Of a DNA stretch of 11,319 bases, positions 1 to 5,307 are shown piece by piece. Origin of the DNA: DASUMP01 sp036277635 (lineage in GTDB: Bacteria; Actinomycetota; Acidimicrobiia; IMCC26256; PALSA-610); the NCBI GenBank assembly GCA_036277635.1, contig DASUMP010000023.1:1-11319 (forward strand), given 5' to 3'. The notes beneath the pieces are model-generated. The model had not been told where the DNA came from. It was given only the letters and a program-made list of their open reading frames with translations, and ran no database searches. The stretch's first letter is position 1. Every line of letters begins with the position of its first letter. The translations under genes and the position numbers were made by a program.

Positions 1-12
1 GCACCATTCCGG

Positions 13-59
13 CTTTGTGCGGCGTACGCGTCGTGCGGCGACGCGTAGAGCGCACAAAG
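13..59. repeat. Large imperfect inverted repeat (9 bp + 9 bp stem, 5-nt loop)
   Basis: The outer arms CTTTGTGCG (13-21) and CGCACAAAG (51-59) are perfectly complementary. After three mismatched bases on each side, the inner arms TACGCGTCG (25-33) and CGACGCGTA (39-47) are also perfectly complementary, around the 5-base loop TGCGG (34-38). That gives 18 paired positions in 47 bases. No T-run follows on either strand, so it does not look like a standard intrinsic terminator. It could be a factor-assisted terminator of a gene to the left, a protein-binding palindrome, or a dispersed repeat. Confidence 0.75.
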
Positions 60-122
60 TGGCTGACGCGTCGACGTGGTGCGCGAGTGGTGCCGGGGAG
101 CGGGGTGTGCGGCCGGTACGCT

Positions 123-167
123 GAGCGGCGGCGCGGCCGCCTGATGCGGCCGCCTGAATCGCCGCTC
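123..167. repeat. Second inverted repeat directly before the GTG start at 169
   Basis: Outer arms GAGCGGCG (123-130) and CGCCGCTC (160-167) enclose two copies of the self-complementary octamer GCGGCCGC (133-140 and 146-153), which can pair around the loop CTGAT. The internal loop is uneven (2 and 6 bases). The same stretch can also be read as a 12-bp direct repeat GCGGCCGCCTGA (133-144 and 146-157). The structure ends one base before the transpeptidase start codon, where no Shine-Dalgarno sequence is visible. If transcribed, it would place the start codon at the foot of a strong stem. Confidence 0.65.
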
Positions 168-168
168 C

Positions 169-1290
169 GTGACGGATCACCTCCCCTCCCAGCCCCCTGA
201 ACCCCCGCCCCGCCGGCGCTTGCGCACTGCCGCGGGCGCGGCGGGGATCACGTTGCTCGTCGTCGGCGTCGTCGCGGGCACGGCCGCCGGGTGGGCGTAC
301 CTCTACGGCGGCGACGACGACACCCCGGTCGCGGCGGCGGCCACCACTTCGTCGTCGAGCTCGACCACGACCACCACCGAGCCGCCGCCGACCACGACCA
401 CGACGATCCCCCCGCCGCCCCCACCTCCGTTCGCCGAGCTGCCCGACCTCTCGGGCGGCGCGCTCGCGCAGGGGTCGAGCGGCGACGTCGTGCGTGTGTA
501 CGAGCAGCGACTCGTCGACGTGAAGTTCGATCCCGGCGACGTCGACGGCGTGTACGACCGCGCAACGGCGTACGCGGTCGAAGCGCTGCAGAAGCTGCAC
601 GGCGTCCCCGCGACCGGACGCATCGGCGCACCCGAGCGACTCCTGTTGAGCGGCTTCCAGTGGCCGTCGTCGCACGCCGAGTGGCCGAACGTCGAACCGG
701 ATCGCGTGGAGATCGACCTCGACCGCCAGGTGCTCATCGTCTGGCGCTCGAACGCGATCGTGTTGATCAGCACGACGTCGACCGGCAACGGCGAACGCTT
801 CTGCGGCGGCAACGACGGGTGCCAGTACGCGGTGACACCTGCGGGCAAGTACGAGTTCACCTGGCACGTCGACGGCTGGCGCACCGGAAGTCTCGGACGC
901 CTCTACAACCCGTGGTACTTCAACGGCGGCATCGCGGTGCACGGCTACACGAGCGTGCCGACGCACCCGGCGTCGCACGGGTGCGCGCGCATCCCGATGC
1001 ACACGTCGGAGAAGTTCGGTGGCCTCGTGATGACGAAGATGCCGGTGTACGTGCTCGGCACGCCCGCACCCGAGGGCGGCTACCCGCCGGGCCGCTGGCC
1101 CGACCCCGGCCCCGGCACCCCGCCGCCGACGAACCCGCCCCCGACACCGCCGCCGACGACGCCCCCGACCGCGCCACCCACGACGCAGCCGACAGCGCCT
1201 CCCACCACGAAGCCGCCGGTGACCACGGTTCCCCCCACCACGACGCCGCCGACGACTGCGCCACCCACCACGGTGACGACCGCGCCGTAG
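169..1290 (+). CDS. L,D-transpeptidase (YkuD domain) with peptidoglycan-binding domain and Pro/Thr-rich tail
   Basis: Enzyme of the YkuD family, which makes 3-3 cross-links in peptidoglycan or attaches proteins to it through a catalytic cysteine; it acts outside the membrane. The 373-residue product has a basic N-terminus, a hydrophobic segment at about 22-46 (membrane anchor or uncleaved signal), a Ser/Thr/Pro spacer at 58-87, a PG_binding_1-like domain at about 97-158, and the catalytic domain at about 178-297. The active-site signature is visible: His258 in VHGY, then Ser269-His270-Gly271-Cys272 followed by Arg274. Cys212 and Cys218 could form a disulfide. Residues 311-373 are almost only Pro and Thr, a probable wall-spanning or disordered tail. 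GTG at 169 is the first start after an in-frame stop at 142-144, and later starts would remove the membrane segment. No Shine-Dalgarno is seen. It converges with sufC with one base between stop codons. Family assignment is firm; the physiological substrate is not known. Confidence 0.93.
   Translation: MTDHLPSQPPEPPPRRRLRTAAGAAGITLLVVGVVAGTAAGWAYLYGGDDDTPVAAAATTSSSSSTTTTTEPPPTTTTTIPPPPPPPFAELPDLSGGALAQGSSGDVVRVYEQRLVDVKFDPGDVDGVYDRATAYAVEALQKLHGVPATGRIGAPERLLLSGFQWPSSHAEWPNVEPDRVEIDLDRQVLIVWRSNAIVLISTTSTGNGERFCGGNDGCQYAVTPAGKYEFTWHVDGWRTGSLGRLYNPWYFNGGIAVHGYTSVPTHPASHGCARIPMHTSEKFGGLVMTKMPVYVLGTPAPEGGYPPGRWPDPGPGTPPPTNPPPTPPPTTPPTAPPTTQPTAPPTTKPPVTTVPPTTTPPTTAPPTTVTTAP
1129..1287 (+). repeat. 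Low-complexity Pro/Thr codon repeat in the transpeptidase tail
   Basis: The DNA encodes degenerate repeats of a roughly seven-residue unit resembling P-T-A-P-P-T-T, built from CCG/CCC/CCA and ACG/ACC codons. A shorter tract of the same kind (about 340-420) encodes the Ser/Thr/Pro spacer behind the membrane segment. Such tracts are common in actinobacterial surface proteins. They can change length by slippage, although codon variation here should limit that. Confidence 0.6.
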
Positions 1291-1291
1291 C

Positions 1292-2128
1292 TCAGGCGAG
1301 CGGGTCGGCGAAGGGACTCGTGCCGATCGTGGGGTCGGCGAAGGGATCGGCGGCGACGGGACGCTCCACCGTGAGCTGTTCCACGCCGTGCTCGGCTGCG
1401 ATGCCCTCGTAGCCGCGCGCTTCGAGCTCGTCGGCGAGCTCGGGTCCGCCGCTCACGACGATGCGCCCCGCGAGGAGCACGTGCACGCGGTCGGGGCGCA
1501 GCTCGGTGAGCAGCCGGGCGTAGTGCGTGATCGCGAGCACGCCGAGGCCGCGCTCGTTGGTGAGCTGCTCGACGCGGCGGGACACCGCTCGCAACGCGTC
1601 GACGTCGAGTCCCGAGTCGATCTCGTCGAGCACCGCGAACTTCGGCTCGAGCACTGCGAGCTGCAGGGTCTCGGCGCGCTTCTGCTCGCCGCCGGAGAAC
1701 TCGTCGTTGACCCCGCGCGCGAGCAGCTCGTCGCGCACGTCGAGAAGCACGGCTTCGGCGGCGATGCGTTCGTGGAGGTCGCCGAGGAGGTCGGCTTCGC
1801 CGCCGCGGCTGCGGACGGCCGCGCCGACGAGCGCGTCCATCGGCACGCCAGGGACCTCGACCGGGTACTGCATCGCGACGAACAACCCCAGCTGGGCACG
1901 CTGCCACGTGGGCAAGGCGAGCAGCTCGCGGTCGTCGATCGTGACGGACCCCGCGGTGATCTCGTAGTCGGCGCGGCCCATGAGCGCGTGCGCGAGCGTC
2001 GACTTGCCCGAGCCGTTCGGGCCCATCAGCGCGTGCACCTCGCCCGAGCGGACTTCGAGGTCGACGCCGCGCAGGATCGGGTGACCGTCGACGCTCGCCT
2101 CCAACCCGGAGATCCGCAGCACGCTCAC
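1292..2128 (-). CDS. sufC: SufC, ATPase of the SUF iron-sulfur cluster assembly complex
   Basis: Cytoplasmic ABC-type ATPase that drives the SufB-SufC-SufD scaffold. In the 278-residue product the Walker A loop is GPNGSGKST (36-44), the Q-loop Gln is at 87 (MQYP), the ABC signature is SGGEQKR (145-151), Walker B ends at Asp168-Glu169, the D-loop is SGLD (172-175), and the H-loop His is at 202. FSGGEQKR and LDEIDSGLD are typical of SufC rather than transporter ATPases. The GTG start at 2128 overlaps the Rieske stop as GTGA, which suggests translational coupling; only a weak AGGT lies upstream. The frame is open well beyond this point but has no SufC homology there. Family members are usually near 250 residues; here an extra tail of about 22 residues carries the duplicated motif PFADP (262-266 and 272-276). 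It is the last gene of the operon. Confidence 0.95.
   Translation of the reverse strand: MSVLRISGLEASVDGHPILRGVDLEVRSGEVHALMGPNGSGKSTLAHALMGRADYEITAGSVTIDDRELLALPTWQRAQLGLFVAMQYPVEVPGVPMDALVGAAVRSRGGEADLLGDLHERIAAEAVLLDVRDELLARGVNDEFSGGEQKRAETLQLAVLEPKFAVLDEIDSGLDVDALRAVSRRVEQLTNERGLGVLAITHYARLLTELRPDRVHVLLAGRIVVSGGPELADELEARGYEGIAAEHGVEQLTVERPVAADPFADPTIGTSPFADPLA
1302..1346. repeat. 15-bp direct repeat, 30-bp period, in the 3' end of sufC
   Basis: GGGTCGGCGAAGGGA occurs at 1302-1316 and again at 1332-1346 (+ strand). On the minus strand the two copies encode the PFADP motifs of the SufC tail, so the tail appears to have arisen by an in-frame duplication of a 30-bp (10-codon) unit. Confidence 0.8.
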
Positions 2129-2442
2129 GGCAGCACGACCTGGACCGAATCGCCGTCGACGACGAGCTCGTAGACGGGAACGGGCTGGGTGGCCGGGAGC
2201 GTCTCGGGCTCGCCGGTGAGCAGCGAGAACGTGCTGCCGTGCTTCGGGCACTCGAGCGTGCGCTCCTCCTCCCAGACCATGCCTTCCGAGAGCGAGAAGT
2301 CGGCGTGCGAGCACGTGTCGCCGATCGCGTAGAAGTCGTCGCCGATGCGCACGACCGCGATCCGGTGCCCATCCACGTCGAAGCGGCGCGCGGTTCCCGC
2401 GGCGATGTCGGTGACCGCGCACAACCGCACCGGCGCGGTCAC
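2125..2442 (-). CDS. Rieske [2Fe-2S] ferredoxin of the SUF operon
   Basis: Small 105-residue electron carrier of the Rieske/dioxygenase-ferredoxin family. The two cluster-binding motifs are C-S-H (Cys44, His46) and C-P-K-H (Cys65, His68), 18 residues apart; together they hold a [2Fe-2S] cluster through two Cys and two His. The GTG start at 2442 overlaps the sufD stop (GTGA, 2439-2442). An AGGAG Shine-Dalgarno on the minus strand (2450-2454) sits seven bases upstream and supports this start over the much longer open frame, whose extension is out-of-frame sufD sequence. Homologues are often annotated as a dioxygenase ferredoxin subunit, but no oxygenase subunit is near. Position between sufD and sufC, also known from other actinobacteria such as Streptomyces, suggests a role in Fe-S assembly, for example electron delivery. 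That role is inference. Confidence 0.92.
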   Translation of the reverse strand: MTAPVRLCAVTDIAAGTARRFDVDGHRIAVVRIGDDFYAIGDTCSHADFSLSEGMVWEEERTLECPKHGSTFSLLTGEPETLPATQPVPVYELVVDGDSVQVVLP

Positions 2443-3749
2443 GACGCGACTCCTGAGCGGATGCCGCGTTCGATCTTGTCGATGACCGCGCCGCGCAGCC
2501 GCTCGGTGATCGACGACGCAACCGGGAGTCGCGTGAACACGTCGTCGAAGAAACCGAGCACGATGAGCCGTTCGGCTTCCTCGGGCGGGATCCCGCGACT
2601 CTCGAGGTAGTACTGCTGGTCGTCGTCGATCGGACCCACGGTCGACGCGTGCGAACAGCGCACGTCGTCGGTCTCGATCACGAGGTTCGGGATCGACTCC
2701 GCGCCCGCGCCTTCGGTGAGCACCAGGTTCCGGTTCGTCTGGTACGCCTCGGCGCGCACCGCGGTGGGACGGAGGTGGATGAGCCCCGAGTAGACCGACC
2801 GGGCGGTGTCCTCGACGGCGCCCTTGAACAGGAGGTCGCTGCGCGTGTGCGGCGCGTCGTGGTCCTGCAGCGTGCGGAAGTCGAGCATCTGGTTCCCGTC
2901 GCCGAAGTAGACCGCGAGCTGGTCGCTCTCGGCCCCCTGACCCTGGAGGAGCGACTCGCTGCGCAGTCGCGCGTAGTCGCCGCCCAGCGCGACGGCCGAC
3001 GATCGCAGCGTCGCGTCGCGTCCGATGTGCGCGCGCTGGAGACCGAGGTGCCACGTGCGCCGTCCGTGCTCCTGGATCGACAGGTAGCGCACGTGCGCGT
3101 TGTCGTGGACGAGCAGCTCGACGACTGCGTCGACGAGATGATCGGTGTCGGGCGTGCCGAACCGGTCGAGCACGGTGACCTGGGAGCCTTCACCGGCGAC
3201 GACGAGCGTGTGCGGGAACGTGGCCAGCCCGTCGCCGTCGCACCAGTGCAGCACGACGATCGGCTCGTCGACGACGACGCCCGGCGGGACCGAGATGAAT
3301 GCACCGCCGGCCAAGAACGCGTCGTGCAGCACCGTGAACGCGTCTTCCGACGCGCCCGACGCGACGCCCAGCGTGTCCTGCACGACGTCGGCCTCACACG
3401 TGGCGATGCCACAGACCTTCACGCCGCGCGCCTCGAGCTGCGGGTCGAGCTCGTGGTGGACGACACGGCCGTCGTGGACGACGATCATGCCCGCGTGGCG
3501 ACCGGCTTCGGCGGCCCACGGCCCGCCCCCGGGCGCGCGCTCGACGCCGGGCGGACCGAGCACCTCGAACGGCACCGGTCGGTAGCGCTCGAGGTCGAGG
3601 TCGTCGATCCGGCTGTAGCGCCAGATCTCTTCCGCCGCGGTCGGCCACGAGACGTCGCGCAGCCGCTCGAGGGCCGCGAGACGGCGATCGATCAGCCACT
3701 GCGGCCCGTCGAGGGCGCGCGACACGTCGGCGGTGAAGGCGGTCGTCAT
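2439..3749 (-). CDS. sufD: SufD, scaffold subunit of the SUF Fe-S assembly complex
   Basis: Partner of SufB in the SufBC2D complex, where a new Fe-S cluster is built at the SufB-SufD interface. The 436-residue product has the usual helical N-terminus (RRLAALERLRDVSWPTAAEEIWRYS region, 22-46), the right-handed beta-helix core with the conserved turn FISVPPGVVVD (151-161), and the C-terminal SUF signature R-C-S-H-A-S-T-V-G. His367 in that motif matches the functionally important His360 of E. coli SufD. The ending (YYLESRGIPPEEAERL, 380-395) is typical of the SufB/SufD family. The ATG start at 3749 lies 28 bases after the sufB stop with no clear Shine-Dalgarno. Length is normal for the family. 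Confidence 0.94.
   Translation of the reverse strand: MTTAFTADVSRALDGPQWLIDRRLAALERLRDVSWPTAAEEIWRYSRIDDLDLERYRPVPFEVLGPPGVERAPGGGPWAAEAGRHAGMIVVHDGRVVHHELDPQLEARGVKVCGIATCEADVVQDTLGVASGASEDAFTVLHDAFLAGGAFISVPPGVVVDEPIVVLHWCDGDGLATFPHTLVVAGEGSQVTVLDRFGTPDTDHLVDAVVELLVHDNAHVRYLSIQEHGRRTWHLGLQRAHIGRDATLRSSAVALGGDYARLRSESLLQGQGAESDQLAVYFGDGNQMLDFRTLQDHDAPHTRSDLLFKGAVEDTARSVYSGLIHLRPTAVRAEAYQTNRNLVLTEGAGAESIPNLVIETDDVRCSHASTVGPIDDDQQYYLESRGIPPEEAERLIVLGFFDDVFTRLPVASSITERLRGAVIDKIERGIRSGVAS
2450..2454 (-). promoter_or_regulatory. Shine-Dalgarno of the Rieske ferredoxin gene
   Basis: Minus-strand AGGAG, seven bases before the GTG at 2442 and inside the end of sufD. It decides the start of the ferredoxin gene within a long open frame. 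Confidence 0.65.
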
Positions 3750-3777
3750 GCGTGTTCGTCGCGCGGAACCGACGGGC

Positions 3778-5178
3778 TCAGCCGACGGCCCCTTCCATGT
3801 TCAGCTCGATGAGACGCGACAGCTCCACCGCGTACTCCATCGGCAGGGTCTTGGTGATCGGCTCGATGAACCCGTTCACGATCATTGCGGTGGCCTGCTG
3901 CTCGGTGAGCCCACGCGCCATCAGGTAGAAGATCTGGTCGTCGCCGACCTTCGACACGGTCGCTTCGTGACCGATCCGCGCGTCCTTCTCGCCGATCTCC
4001 ATGTAGGGGTACGTGTCGGAACGGCTCTCGTCGTCGAGGATCAACGCGTCGCACCGCACGTGGCTCTTCACGTGGTGCGCGCCCTCTTCGACCTTCACGA
4101 GCCCGCGGTACGTGGTGCGCCCGCCGTCCTTGCTGATCGACTTCGACTCGATGATCGAGGTCGTCTCGGGCGCGACGTGGGTCATCTTGGCGCCGGCGTC
4201 CTGGTGCTGGCCCGCACCTGCGTACGCGACCGACAGCACCTCGCCGTGCGCCTTCGGCCCGGTCATGACGACCGCGGGGTACTTCATCGTGAGCTTCGAA
4301 CCGAGGTTGCCGTCGATCCATTCGACGGTGGCCTCGGTTTCGGCCCGCGCCCGCTTCGTGACCAGGTTGTACACGTTGGGTGACCAGTTCTGGATCGTCG
4401 TGTAACGGATGCGCGCGCCGGGCTTGGCGATGAGCTCCACGACCGCGGAGTGCAGCGAGTCGGTGGAGTACACCGGGGCCGAGCACCCCTCGACGTAGTG
4501 CACCGACGAGCCTTCGTCGGCGATGATCAATGTGCGCTCGAACTGGCCGGAGTTCTCGGCGTTGATGCGGAAGTAGGCCTGGAGCGGCATGTCGACGTGC
4601 ACGCCCGGCGGCACGTAGATGAACGAGCCGCCCGACCACACCGCGCTGTTCAGCGCCGCGAACTTGTTGTCGCCCGGCGGGATCACCGTGCCCAGGTACT
4701 GCTTCACGATGTCGGGACGCTCGCGCAGGGCGGTGTCCATGTCGCAGAAGATGATCCCGAGACGCTCGAGGTCTTCGCGGTTCTTGTGGTACACGACCTC
4801 GGACTCGTACTGGGCGGTGACCCCGGCGAGGTACTTGCGCTCGGCTTCGGGGATGCCGAGCCGTTCGTAGGTCGTCTTCATCTCCTCGGGGAGCATGTCC
4901 CAGTCGGAGACCTGACCCTCGGTGGGCTTGATGTAATAGAAGATGTCGTCGAAGTCGATGTCGGGCATGTTCTTCGCGAACCACTCGAGCATCGGCTTGC
5001 GCTCGAAGCGCTGCAGCGACGCGAGGCGGAACTTCGTCATCCACTCGGGCTCGCTCTTGTGCCACGAGATCTCGCGGACGATGTCCTCGTTCAGGCCCTT
5101 CTTCGGCTTGAACACGTACTGCTCGGTGTCGTGCCAACCGAGCTTGTACTTGCCGAGATCGATGCCGGACACGGCCAT
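3778..5178 (-). CDS. sufB: SufB, Fe-S cluster scaffold protein
   Basis: Main scaffold of the SUF complex, accepting sulfur and assembling clusters before transfer to target proteins. The 466-residue product has the SufB-specific N-terminal region (EIS-W-H-KSEPEWM at 36-47), the turn FIYVPPGVHVDMPLQ (186-200), and the C-terminal catalytic elements. Cys376 in V-R-C-D matches E. coli SufB Cys405, and Glu405 in G-H-E-A matches Glu434; their 29-residue spacing is the same as in E. coli. No intein interrupts it, unlike some mycobacterial SufB proteins. The ATG at 5178 is preceded by a strong GAGGAGG ribosome-binding site. It is the first gene of the operon sufB-sufD-ferredoxin-sufC. No sufR-like regulator precedes it; the gene upstream is the UPF0182 protein. 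Confidence 0.96.
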   Translation of the reverse strand: MAVSGIDLGKYKLGWHDTEQYVFKPKKGLNEDIVREISWHKSEPEWMTKFRLASLQRFERKPMLEWFAKNMPDIDFDDIFYYIKPTEGQVSDWDMLPEEMKTTYERLGIPEAERKYLAGVTAQYESEVVYHKNREDLERLGIIFCDMDTALRERPDIVKQYLGTVIPPGDNKFAALNSAVWSGGSFIYVPPGVHVDMPLQAYFRINAENSGQFERTLIIADEGSSVHYVEGCSAPVYSTDSLHSAVVELIAKPGARIRYTTIQNWSPNVYNLVTKRARAETEATVEWIDGNLGSKLTMKYPAVVMTGPKAHGEVLSVAYAGAGQHQDAGAKMTHVAPETTSIIESKSISKDGGRTTYRGLVKVEEGAHHVKSHVRCDALILDDESRSDTYPYMEIGEKDARIGHEATVSKVGDDQIFYLMARGLTEQQATAMIVNGFIEPITKTLPMEYAVELSRLIELNMEGAVG

Positions 5179-5186
5179 GCGGTCTG

Positions 5187-5193
5187 CCTCCTC
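5187..5193 (-). promoter_or_regulatory. Strong Shine-Dalgarno of sufB
   Basis: Minus-strand GAGGAGG, eight bases upstream of the sufB ATG at 5178. It is the strongest ribosome-binding site in the window and fixes the sufB start. Confidence 0.85.
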
Positions 5194-5194
5194 G

Positions 5195-5240
5195 GCCCCC
5201 TCAGGGGCGGCGCCGGACCGTCGGCCGCCCGTGCGGGCGG
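5195..5240 (-). other. GC-rich hairpins in the sufB leader
   Basis: Two hairpins lie between the candidate suf promoter and the ribosome-binding site. One at 5225-5240 has perfect 7-base arms CCGCCCG and CGGGCGG separated by two bases. The other at 5195-5208 has arms GCCCC and GGGGC around a 4-base loop and ends one base from the GAGGAGG. Neither is followed by a U-run. They could protect or regulate the suf message, or the first could stop read-through from the UPF0182 gene by a non-intrinsic route. Confidence 0.4.
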
Positions 5241-5252
5241 GGATCCGGGCCT

Positions 5253-5284
5253 GGGATTTCCACTACGTAGATAGTAACAATCCC
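5253..5284. promoter_or_regulatory. 32-bp imperfect dyad, candidate operator of the suf operon
   Basis: The outer arms GGGATT (5253-5258) and AATCCC (5279-5284) are complementary, as are the inner arms ACTA (5262-5265) and TAGT (5272-5275). They are separated by 3-base mismatches and a 6-base centre, so 20 of 32 positions are paired. It is an AT-rich island in very GC-rich DNA and overlaps the candidate -10 box of the suf promoter, where a repressor would bind. One arm (as ACAATCC, 5277-5283) is repeated directly at 5296-5302, 19 bases away. The regulator is unknown; SUF operons are commonly controlled by SufR or Rrf2-type Fe-S proteins. Confidence 0.5.
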
Positions 5285-5299
5285 GAGGGCGCCCGACAA
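5271..5299 (-). promoter_or_regulatory. Candidate sigma-70-type promoter of the suf operon
   Basis: On the minus strand, a -35 hexamer TTGTCG (5294-5299; four of six consensus matches) and a -10 hexamer TACTAT (5271-5276; four of six, fitting the TANNNT pattern) are separated by exactly 17 bases. The predicted transcript would start near 5264 and have a leader of about 85 bases before sufB. The -35 lies just downstream of the UPF0182 stop codon, so the suf operon probably has its own promoter. Confidence 0.55.
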
Positions 5300-5307
5300 T
5301 CCGAGGA

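Larger units (their letters stand above)
1..168. other. Non-coding leader region upstream of the L,D-transpeptidase gene
   Basis: No convincing gene is seen here. The only open frame (15-200, + strand) is Arg-rich, has no family resemblance and overlaps the start of the next gene. The stretch holds two large imperfect inverted repeats (13-59 and 123-167, listed separately), three ACGCGT hexamers, and a weak TANNNT-type hexamer (TACGCT, 117-122) with no recognisable -35 partner. The gene ending to the left of the window is not visible. Confidence 0.6.

Noticed and set aside
15..200. Small + strand open frame upstream of the transpeptidase
   Set aside because: Arg-rich composition, no family resemblance, spans both hairpins and overlaps the true gene in another frame.
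1292..2521. Longer version of sufC with about 130 extra N-terminal residues
   Set aside because: The extension is an out-of-frame reading of the Rieske gene and the end of sufD. SufC homology begins at the GTG at 2128, which overlaps the preceding stop in the usual way.
2125..3054. Longer version of the Rieske ferredoxin
   Set aside because: The extra part is an Arg/Ala-rich shadow of sufD. The GTG at 2442 has a proper Shine-Dalgarno and gives a normal-sized ferredoxin.
5225..5240. Intrinsic terminator for the UPF0182 gene
   Set aside because: The stem is perfect, but no U-run follows on the minus strand and it lies downstream of the candidate suf promoter, so it is better described as a leader hairpin.
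2649..5274. Long + strand open frames antisense to sufD and sufB
   Set aside because: Composition rich in Arg, Val, His and Asp with no recognisable domains; mirror images of conserved sufD/sufB codons.
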